A stretch of 22,394 bases of DNA from Candidatus Poseidoniaceae archaeon (GTDB taxonomy: Archaea > Thermoplasmatota > Poseidoniia > Poseidoniales > Poseidoniaceae), in contig DUKP01000219.1 in the NCBI GenBank assembly GCA_013329295.1, positions 1-22,394 on the forward strand, written 5' to 3'. Shown here one piece after another: positions 14,064-20,539 of the stretch. Position numbers and translations under genes: made by a program. Each line of letters begins with the position of its first letter. The stretch's first letter is position 1. The notes beneath the pieces were generated by a model. That model saw only the letters and a program-made list of their open reading frames with translations. It made no database searches and was not told the origin of the DNA.

Positions 14064-15257
14064 TTGCCGATTAGATTGGGTCCAGCAGGTATTCCATTAT
14101 CATGCAAAGGTCGTACTATCGTAGAAGGTATGGACGACATCATCTCTCTTGGTTTGGAAACCATGGAAGTCCAGACTGTTAGAATGATTGCTCCACAACA
14201 TTTTGAACAATACTGGCAAGCCGGAGTTTTGGCTAATAAAACTGAATTCGAAATGAACATTCACGGCCCTTATTATTCGGAATTACTTGGTGATAGAGTC
14301 GAAAGAGGACGTTCATTGACCAAAATTGAATCTACATTACAAGCAGCTAAGACAATCAATGCTCGTCACATAACGCTCCATGCTGGACATTACGGCGATA
14401 TGGGCAGAGGTCGTGCAGCAAACGAACAATTAGCGAATGTATTTGCCGGAATTGTTGATAGAGTCCACGAAATTTGGCATGATGATGAAGATATTTACCC
14501 TGTATTCCCATGGTTAAAGGACGGAACTCCATCAAAAATTGGTATTGAAACCTCAGGTCGACAAGAGTTATGGGGTAGTCTTGAAGAAGTTCTTGAAGTT
14601 GTTAACCATGTTGAAGGAACTGTACCGGTACTCAACATTGCCCACATACATTCCAGAGGACATGGTAGTATGAGGACCTCTGAAGATTATGGAGAAATGT
14701 TTGATTTAGTGAGGGAAACAATTGGTACCAAAGAATTCTACTGCCATTTCTCTGGAGTCGAACACAGAACTGGTAATGCAATGCACTATACTCAAATCAA
14801 GAAGTCAGACTTGAACTTTGAACCTCTAGCAGAATTTATTGTAGAAGAGGGCGGATGGTTAGACATTACACTTATCTCAGATTCGCCATTGCTTGAGCAC
14901 GATGCTATGTACATGCTACAAAATATCGAAAAGGCAAGACACAAGCAACTCGAGCGTAAAGCCAGAGAAGATAGAAGAAGAAGTCTCGCAGCGCAAACTG
15001 GTAGGTCTACTGAAGAAATAAAAGCTAGAGAACTTGAAATTGCTAATGCTCGTACTCAAGCTGCTACTGAAGAGATGAAAAAGAAGGCTGCTGCGCAAAA
15101 GGCCGAGGCTGATGCAAAGGCCAAAAAAGATGATTCCGCTAAAGAAACAAAGCAAAAAGCGAAACCAAAGCCTAAGGCTACTAAAGCAAAGAAGAAAGAA
15201 GAAAAAGACGATACTGATGTCTTTGACTTTGATGAAGAAGATGAAGACCTTTTCTGA
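14064..15257 (+). CDS. Endonuclease IV-like TIM-barrel protein with long charged C-terminal tail
   Basis: Residues 1 to about 285 form an AP-endonuclease-2 (Nfo/endonuclease IV) TIM barrel, a family that cleaves abasic sites using a trinuclear metal centre. Matching ligands are the His of NIHGPYY, the His of TLHAGHY, the Glu of GIETSG, the His of LNIAHIH, the His of CHFSG and the His of NAMHYTQ. The Asp of the usual CxDxxH motif is Asn (LNIAH), the DxH Asp is not evident, and the last ligand Glu is replaced within ISDSP. Activity may therefore differ. Residues about 290-397 are a low-complexity tail: a Lys/Arg/Glu/Ala-rich coiled region ending in an acidic VFDFDEEDEDLF. The start is TTG at 14064, because MPIRLGPAGIPLS is the family N-terminus and GGGGGGAT precedes it. 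It is divergent from ribB. Confidence 0.82.
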   Translation: MPIRLGPAGIPLSCKGRTIVEGMDDIISLGLETMEVQTVRMIAPQHFEQYWQAGVLANKTEFEMNIHGPYYSELLGDRVERGRSLTKIESTLQAAKTINARHITLHAGHYGDMGRGRAANEQLANVFAGIVDRVHEIWHDDEDIYPVFPWLKDGTPSKIGIETSGRQELWGSLEEVLEVVNHVEGTVPVLNIAHIHSRGHGSMRTSEDYGEMFDLVRETIGTKEFYCHFSGVEHRTGNAMHYTQIKKSDLNFEPLAEFIVEEGGWLDITLISDSPLLEHDAMYMLQNIEKARHKQLERKAREDRRRSLAAQTGRSTEEIKARELEIANARTQAATEEMKKKAAAQKAEADAKAKKDDSAKETKQKAKPKPKATKAKKKEEKDDTDVFDFDEEDEDLF

Positions 15258-15351
15258 CCTCGTTGTTGGAATAACATCCTCAAATCAATAATTTCACCTT
15301 CATATAGCGGCAATTAACATAAAGACAATACAAATCGCAGTTTCGGTCAAC

Positions 15352-16350
15352 ATGGCACATATTGCAATTCTTGGACTTGGAAATTGGGGCACTGCGGTGG
15401 CTAGAATGTGGTTGTTAGAAGGCCACAAGGTAAAGGGATGGACCATCGAACAAGAAGTGTATGAGTCTGTTGTTATGGATGGTATAAACAGAAAATATCT
15501 CCCAAATCATTCTGTCGAAGGATTGGAAGCAACAATGCGGCTTGATGAGGCTTTAGATGGCGTAGAAATAGTCGTTTTAGCAATTCCATCTTCAGTTATT
15601 TTAGATGTTGTTGATGAAGTAATTCCACACTTGAGACCTGGGCATGTTCTTATTGACCTTGCAAAAGGTTTAGCCCCAGGCAAACGGTTAATCTCTCAAG
15701 CTATTCATGAAAAACTCAATGCCGCACAAAAATCCAATCCATTAGCTGTAGTTACTGGTCCAACTATTGCACCAGAAGCGGCAGGTGGAGTCATCACGAC
15801 CGCCTTAGTTGCGAGTGAGGATGAATCTATTGCTAAACGATTAGCAGAAACTTTGACCACTCAAACATTTATTCTACATTCTGCATCAGATCCTGTCGGT
15901 GCAGAATTATGGGGCGCATTCAAGAATGTCATCGCATTAACCTGTGGTCTTGTTGATGGACTCAAAAAAGTCGGAACACTTGGCGGAGACAATCTAAAAG
16001 CGGCAATTTTCATGGCTGGATTCAAGGAAGGTTGTCTACTATTACCGCAACTTGGAGCGAAAGCAGAAGTTGCATTTGGACCGGCTGGCTTAGGCGATCT
16101 ATACGTTACTGCCACATCCCCCTACGGAAGAAATCGTAGTATGGGCGAGAAGTTAGGTACCGGATTATCAGTTGAAGAAGCGTTGGCAGAGATGACCATG
16201 GTAGCAGAAGGTGTTAGAGCAGCAAGAATGTTCATCAATCGAGCTGAAGATGAAAATATCAATGTTCCATTCACTAAAGCAATCAACAAATTACTTGATG
16301 GCGACATTGATGCAGAAGAATGCTGTCGTAGAATTGTCGGTTTGAATTGA
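15352..16350 (+). CDS. gpsA: Glycerol-3-phosphate dehydrogenase [NAD(P)+], bacterial type
   Basis: This 332-residue cytosolic enzyme reduces dihydroxyacetone phosphate to sn-glycerol 3-phosphate, the backbone of bacterial-type phospholipids. The dinucleotide loop GLGNWGTA is at residues 8-15. DLAKGLAPG contains the conserved KGL (K105). VTGPTIAPEAAGG corresponds to the GPSFA block. The catalytic Lys is K191 in LWGAFKNVIAL, and GLGDLYVTATSPYGRNRSMG is the C-terminal family signature. Length is typical. Archaea normally use the unrelated sn-glycerol-1-phosphate dehydrogenase, but Marine Group II genomes are known for GpsA, so this is both a taxonomic clue and relevant to lipid stereochemistry. 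The ATG has no Shine-Dalgarno, and AACATAAAG about 30 bases upstream may be a TATA element of a leaderless transcript. Confidence 0.94.
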   Translation: MAHIAILGLGNWGTAVARMWLLEGHKVKGWTIEQEVYESVVMDGINRKYLPNHSVEGLEATMRLDEALDGVEIVVLAIPSSVILDVVDEVIPHLRPGHVLIDLAKGLAPGKRLISQAIHEKLNAAQKSNPLAVVTGPTIAPEAAGGVITTALVASEDESIAKRLAETLTTQTFILHSASDPVGAELWGAFKNVIALTCGLVDGLKKVGTLGGDNLKAAIFMAGFKEGCLLLPQLGAKAEVAFGPAGLGDLYVTATSPYGRNRSMGEKLGTGLSVEEALAEMTMVAEGVRAARMFINRAEDENINVPFTKAINKLLDGDIDAEECCRRIVGLN

Positions 16351-16399
16351 ATTGTTTATTCGTCGGTGTTGTTTTGTATGATATTGCCTTCCGCACATC

Positions 16400-16615
16400 A
16401 TGGCGGATGAATTGAGCGAACTAGAAGCGAGACTGTTCGAGTGGATTCGCCAGTCTGACTTTGAAACTGTTCCATGGTCTACCGCCAATGCAGCTAAAGC
16501 ATTCAAAGTAAAGAAAGATGAGATTTATGAGGCTGTTGCTGGACTAACTAGAAAAGTACCAGATAGAATCCAGGTATTCTACAAAGCAGGTGCAGTTCAC
16601 ATTGCTGCTGAGTAA
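16400..16615 (+). CDS. Small winged-helix-like protein, function unknown
   Basis: I do not recognise this 71-residue protein by name. The pattern suggests a compact winged helix: helix 1 ELEARLFEWIRQ, a short helix 2 around NAAKAFK, a probable recognition helix KDEIYEAVAGLTRK, and a beta-hairpin wing RIQVFYKAGAVHIAAE. Such small archaeal proteins are often DNA-binding, but neither the target nor DNA binding is shown. The ATG lacks a ribosome site and lies 49 bases behind gpsA with its own AT-rich upstream (TTGTATGATA), suggesting a leaderless message. The stop is 6 bases from the stop of the convergent permease gene. The codon pattern and clean domain layout make it a real gene in my view. 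Confidence 0.72.
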   Translation: MADELSELEARLFEWIRQSDFETVPWSTANAAKAFKVKKDEIYEAVAGLTRKVPDRIQVFYKAGAVHIAAE

Positions 16616-16621
16616 TTACTC

Positions 16622-17509
16622 CTACTCTAAATTTCGCCTGTGAATTTTCATCGCGGCATCGCTAGGTAGTAAAACCGTCCACCATTTTGGTCGCTTGAAA
16701 TCGCTTTCATCGGTCACATAGGAGCGGATAACCATCGACAATATATCGATAATCACGACCACAACAAATATCACTATCAAGAAAGCCATAGCTTTGTCAT
16801 AAACGAAGAATTTTAGATTTGTATCAATATATTGCCCTATACCGCCAGCACCAACTAATCCTAGAACTGTTCCATGGCGTACATTGTATTCAAACATAAA
16901 CAGCAATTGACTTATCAAATTATTACTTGACTCGGGAATTACAACGAATAAGAATCGTTCAGATTTAGTTAGCCCCATTGCCATCGAGGCTTCTAAAGGT
17001 TCGTTAGCAATGCCCTCAATTGCTTCATACTGAAGTTTACCCAAATAACCAATAGTGTACAGTGTCATTGCTAAAACCCCTGAAAATGGGCCAAATCCAA
17101 TCGCAATAGTAAAAATTAGTGCCCAAATAATACTCGGCAAACTTCGAAGGCCTGCTAATACTACTCTTGCTGCCATTGCGATTGGAAGAGGATACAGGTT
17201 ATTCGCTGCTAAAGATGCTATTGGCAATGAGATTACAAATCCAAGAACTGTAGCAATAAACGCCATTTGAAGTGTTTCCGAAATACCTTTCCATGCTTGA
17301 GAACAGAAAAAACCAATCTCTGAGTTACACTTTATGTTAGGCTCTGATGATAAAATTGACCAATCAGGAGGAAACAAATCTTGGGTAAAAAATATGTAAA
17401 TATTCTCAAAACTACCATCAATTGTAGACCAATCTTCTACAATATCATCAATTGCTAGGATTGTTAGAATCCCAGTAGCAATAATCCATAGCAGGAGTTT
17501 TTTGTTCAT
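16622..17509 (-). CDS. phnE: ABC transporter permease, PhnE-like
   Basis: This is a 295-residue inner-membrane permease of the phosphonate (PhnE) family. An N-terminal membrane segment (LLLWIIATGILTILAI) is followed by an extracytoplasmic loop with two cysteines (KCNSEIGFFC), possibly a disulfide. Five further segments follow. The family blocks LRSLPSIIWALIF, GFGPFSGVLAMTLYTIGYLGKL and TVLGLVGAGGIGQYI are clear, and the EAA loop contacting the ATPase is EPLEASMAMGLTKSE. Its ATGA start overlaps the last codon and stop of the ATPase gene, with GAGGAG upstream, so synthesis is coupled. By family the substrate would be phosphonate, phosphite or a related oxyanion. The partner binding protein looks transferrin-like, so ferric iron or an iron-anion complex is an alternative. 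The gene name reflects family, not proven substrate. Confidence 0.88.
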   Translation of the reverse strand: MNKKLLLWIIATGILTILAIDDIVEDWSTIDGSFENIYIFFTQDLFPPDWSILSSEPNIKCNSEIGFFCSQAWKGISETLQMAFIATVLGFVISLPIASLAANNLYPLPIAMAARVVLAGLRSLPSIIWALIFTIAIGFGPFSGVLAMTLYTIGYLGKLQYEAIEGIANEPLEASMAMGLTKSERFLFVVIPESSNNLISQLLFMFEYNVRHGTVLGLVGAGGIGQYIDTNLKFFVYDKAMAFLIVIFVVVVIIDILSMVIRSYVTDESDFKRPKWWTVLLPSDAAMKIHRRNLE

Positions 17510-18240
17510 TGAACTCTCTCCTCAATGATTTGATTATCCACAATGCGCCATATTCTTGTCGCTATGCTTCGGGCAATATTTTCTTGATGTTCAACCATCA
17601 CTAAAGTGGCATTTATCTCACTAAGTTGAGTCTCTAAAATATCTATGATTGAATCTATATTATCAGAATCAAGTTCACCAAGAAATTCATCTGCCAGAAT
17701 TAATTTCGGCTTCTGAATCAAGGCTCTTGCAATCGCTACACGTCTTTGTTGACCACCAGATAAAATCCTAACTGGCTCATCAGAAATTTCGCTAATTCCT
17801 AATTTTTGTAATAATTGATCGACCTCTTTATTCAGCTCCTCACCAATACCAAAGAATGGTAAGTGTAGTCGAGACTTTCTGGTTCTTGCACCAAGCATAA
17901 CATTGCTCTTAGCGCTACTATGCCTTACTAAACCTAGTTTCTGTGGAATGTAACCTATATCGCCTCTGCCAGAACAATTGTTATTGATTTCTCCTGACAA
18001 TGGTGCTATTAGACCGGCAATGGTCCGAAGTAAGGTAGTTTTACCAACACCAGATGGACCAATAATTGCAATTCTATCTCCAGTGTAAATTTCTGCAGTT
18101 ATGTCTTTTGCCAAAGATTTGCCATATCCAATATTTAGGCTACGTAGTTGAATAATGGGTTCTAAACCAGCGGTTAAACCGTCCCAAACAGTAACTTCGT
18201 CCACTGGTTTAGGCCGCCCCAAAAATTCACCCCATTCCAC
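17506..18240 (-). CDS. phnC: ABC transporter ATP-binding protein, PhnC-like
   Basis: This is a 244-residue ATPase that powers the importer. Walker A is GPSGVGKTT at residues 61-69, the Q-loop Gln is Q100 in YIPQ, the signature is LSGGQQRR at 160-167, Walker B is LILADEFL with D184-E185, and the switch His is H218 in VEHQ. The region between Q-loop and signature (LGARTRKSRLHLPFFG) resembles PhnC. The first 28 residues precede the usual PhnC N-terminus. The start is a GTG at 18240 without a strong ribosome site, so a shorter start is possible. It lies 35 bases behind the binding-protein gene and overlaps the permease start by 4 bases, giving the order binding protein, ATPase, permease in one operon. 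Confidence 0.88.
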   Translation of the reverse strand: MEWGEFLGRPKPVDEVTVWDGLTAGLEPIIQLRSLNIGYGKSLAKDITAEIYTGDRIAIIGPSGVGKTTLLRTIAGLIAPLSGEINNNCSGRGDIGYIPQKLGLVRHSSAKSNVMLGARTRKSRLHLPFFGIGEELNKEVDQLLQKLGISEISDEPVRILSGGQQRRVAIARALIQKPKLILADEFLGELDSDNIDSIIDILETQLSEINATLVMVEHQENIARSIATRIWRIVDNQIIEERVQ

Positions 18241-18275
18241 TGCGGCAAGCAGATTGTATTTAGGAACTACCCTAT

Positions 18276-20465
18276 CTAGGACTGGTCTTGTGCTTCAGTA
18301 ATACCATATTTTTCGTCATGATAGTACTTTGACAATCCAGGTATTGCTGATAACAGATCAGAATAACTTCCCAAATGGTTCTGACTATTTCCTGCAGCTA
18401 AACCGTAGCCCTTGCTTGTGACGCTAGATAGAATCTCTCCACCACATTGAACTTGAGGTATGTCAGCAACGAAATGAGTTACAGTATTGTAGCAACCTGT
18501 GTAAGTCTCTCCATTCATCTCATAATCTTCTACCCACATCTCATCATTCCAACTTAACATTGAATTCAATATTGCATTTCGAGTCCTAACATCAAGTGTT
18601 TCCGGATTGTACATTATCGGATGGCTTGGAGAGGAACCCCATGCAGGCAATTGGACGTATTGATCTAAAGGCAAACACCAATCAGAGTTGTCATTTGAAT
18701 CCTCATTATCACAATATTTGTGAACAGTACTGAATTCATCACCTTTAGCAAATGCGACATCTCCATAACCCTCGCTTAAACACTCGAGAGCGCCTGAATA
18801 TCCGGAATACAGTCCACCACTTTCTGGTATGGAAGCTGGATTTCCTGCTCCGGTTGAGCCATCAAAATGACCATTTATGGTATCCCTTAGAGAATTGATA
18901 TCTTCAGTATCTCCTACAGGATTTACATAACCATTACCAATCATGTAACCCATTGGCATCAACATTCCCGCAGATTTCAACCAACCAGTGTGGCATGATG
19001 TTTTTCCAGCCAATTCGGCAAACGGATCAGTTGTATCATCTCCATCAAGGTGATATTGAGCCATAGTACTGTTTGCCAGTACCCATGCTGCTGCATTGTA
19101 ATATGTATCTCGTTCAGCGGTTGTGGTTTCAACCGCTAAGACTTGTAGATTATACTCTTTCCAAGCAATCCATGCTGGACCGCCTTCCATGAAACCAATG
19201 TCTGCATTACCGAATCTTAGGGCCTGAATAATCATACCTTCAGAAGATACATCATACAATTCAACATTTACTCCAAGGTCATTCTCCAGTCTTTCAGCCA
19301 TTCCTATTGCGTTGGCATTAGCGGATGAGTCCTCTGCAAGATAATATGCTATGGTTATTGTTGACTTGATATCAGACAAAGCAGTTCCACCATCAAATGC
19401 ATTGCCATATTTTGTGGAGATTCCAGGTATATTTTCTAATGCAGCACCATATGTGCCAAGATGGTCTTGAGAGTTGGTTGCAATCATTGCATCAGTTCCA
19501 AGAACCTCTTGTAGAATTGCTAGTCCCTCTTCATCATCCTTCATCTGAATCAAGGCATCCTTGATAGCCTGTTCTTTGTCTTCTGCCAACACATCTTCGT
19601 TATACATTACGGAGTGAGAAGGTGATGAGCCGAATTTTGGAAGTGGCACATATTGGCTAATGTCTAAACACCACTCAGCATTATCTGTAGCATTCTCATT
19701 TGCACAATAACTGCCAACAGTTGAATCCTTAGCAAACGCTACATCTCCATGTCCATCACTCAAGCACTCCAATGCTCCTGCGTAGCCAGAATACAATCCG
19801 CCACTAACAGGTATTGATGCAGGGTTGCCTTTTCCAGTTGAGCCGTCAAAGTAGTCATTAATTGTGGTTCTTAGGGTTTCAGTATCAGATAAATCTCCTT
19901 CAACATTAACGTAACCATTCCCGATCAAATATCCCATTGGCATTAGCATGCCTGCAGATTTCAACCATCCTGTGTGGCATGAGGTTTTTCCTTCTAGTAG
20001 AGCGAATGGATCTGTATTCTCATCATCGTCATTCAAAGCCAACTCCATTTCACTACCCTTGAGTACCCATGCATGGGCATTATAGAAGGCTCTTCCATCA
20101 TCTTTTGTGTCGGCTGCTAGAACTTCTAAATTGTAAGCATTCCATCCAACCCAGGCAGGACCTCCGTCAATATTCATTGCTATGTCAGCATTTCCGAATC
20201 TCAATGCCTCCATTGCTAAGGCAGCACTGTCAACATCATAGATAGTGACATCCATATCTAAGACATCACAAAGATAGTCTGCTATTCTACTTGGGTTATC
20301 AATAGATTCAGGAGTCAAATCATCTTTAAGATCAAATGCGATCTTTAACTCATCACCACTACAGTTTGACGAGTTGGATTCTTCTTCATTTCCTATACAT
20401 CCTGCAAGACTTGCAGAAAGTAGGGTTATCAGTATCATTATTGCTGGTATTTTTGCTTTAGTCAT
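18276..20465 (-). CDS. Bilobed transferrin-like / PhnD-type substrate-binding lipoprotein
   Basis: This 729-residue lipoprotein has a signal peptide ending in LAGC (C23 lipidated, held at the outer face of the membrane). It consists of two tandem homologous lobes, about residues 38-365 and 366-715, with a 328-residue period. Each lobe is a type II periplasmic-binding fold whose N-terminal part resembles PhnD (ALRFGNADI). Each also carries transferrin landmarks: GKTSCHTGWLKSAG, YAGALECLSDGHGDVAF (YSGALECLSEGYGDVAF in lobe 2), and PSH. Aligned to transferrin D63, Y95, Y188 and H249, lobe 1 has D100, Y128, Y228 and H284; lobe 2 has E427, Y456, Y556 and H615. Anion-site Thr120 and Arg124 become T165 and K169 (T493 and K497). 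Cysteines matching C118-C194 are kept (C163/C234, C491/C562), plus close pairs C254/C266 and C585/C597. It heads the ABC operon. A plain phosphonate-binding role is the alternative. Confidence 0.85.
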   Translation of the reverse strand: MTKAKIPAIMILITLLSASLAGCIGNEEESNSSNCSGDELKIAFDLKDDLTPESIDNPSRIADYLCDVLDMDVTIYDVDSAALAMEALRFGNADIAMNIDGGPAWVGWNAYNLEVLAADTKDDGRAFYNAHAWVLKGSEMELALNDDDENTDPFALLEGKTSCHTGWLKSAGMLMPMGYLIGNGYVNVEGDLSDTETLRTTINDYFDGSTGKGNPASIPVSGGLYSGYAGALECLSDGHGDVAFAKDSTVGSYCANENATDNAEWCLDISQYVPLPKFGSSPSHSVMYNEDVLAEDKEQAIKDALIQMKDDEEGLAILQEVLGTDAMIATNSQDHLGTYGAALENIPGISTKYGNAFDGGTALSDIKSTITIAYYLAEDSSANANAIGMAERLENDLGVNVELYDVSSEGMIIQALRFGNADIGFMEGGPAWIAWKEYNLQVLAVETTTAERDTYYNAAAWVLANSTMAQYHLDGDDTTDPFAELAGKTSCHTGWLKSAGMLMPMGYMIGNGYVNPVGDTEDINSLRDTINGHFDGSTGAGNPASIPESGGLYSGYSGALECLSEGYGDVAFAKGDEFSTVHKYCDNEDSNDNSDWCLPLDQYVQLPAWGSSPSHPIMYNPETLDVRTRNAILNSMLSWNDEMWVEDYEMNGETYTGCYNTVTHFVADIPQVQCGGEILSSVTSKGYGLAAGNSQNHLGSYSDLLSAIPGLSKYYHDEKYGITEAQDQS

Positions 20466-20473
20466 GATATCAC

Positions 20474-20489
20474 TTTAGGTTGCCCGAAA
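20474..20489. promoter_or_regulatory. Operator-like inverted repeat 1 (near predicted transcription start)
   Basis: TTTAGG-TTGC-CCGAAA is an imperfect version, with one mismatch, of the perfect repeat at 20508-20523. A slightly different centre also pairs the flanking CACTTT with AAAGTG (20471-20493). It lies between the TATA box and the ATG, over the expected transcription start, where a bound repressor would block initiation. Confidence 0.5.
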
Positions 20490-20495
20490 AGTGAC

Positions 20496-20505
20496 TCATA
20501 TATAT
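20496..20505 (-). promoter_or_regulatory. TATA box of the transferrin-like ABC operon
   Basis: On the minus strand AATATATATG is a good archaeal TATA box, about 31 bases before the ATG at 20465. It predicts a leader of at most a few bases. It sits exactly between the two operator-like repeats. Confidence 0.6.
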
Positions 20506-20507
20506 TG

Positions 20508-20523
20508 TTTAGGCTGACCTAAA
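20508..20523. promoter_or_regulatory. Operator-like inverted repeat 2 (DtxR/IdeR-box-like)
   Basis: On the minus strand TTTAGGTCAGCCTAAA is a perfect hexamer inverted repeat with a 4-base spacer, directly upstream of the TATA box where TFB binds. It resembles the DtxR/IdeR iron-box consensus TTAGGTTAGSCTAACCTAA, agreeing at about 15 of 19 positions by eye when flanking bases are included. The centre lies 34 bases from the other repeat. The most natural reader is a metal-dependent DtxR-family repressor, though no such gene is in the window. Confidence 0.55.
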
Positions 20524-20539
20524 TTTTCAATTTCCGCAC

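Noticed and set aside
14940..15257. Frameshift or wrong-frame origin of the Lys-rich tail of the endonuclease-like protein
   Set aside because: The tail is in the same frame as the barrel with no break, and charged low-complexity tails of this kind are seen in archaeal proteins.
16622..20465. Calling the operon a plain phnCDE phosphonate importer
   Set aside because: The ATPase and permease fit, but the binding protein has transferrin-type blocks in both lobes and an iron-box-like promoter. I keep phnC/phnE as family names only and leave the substrate open.
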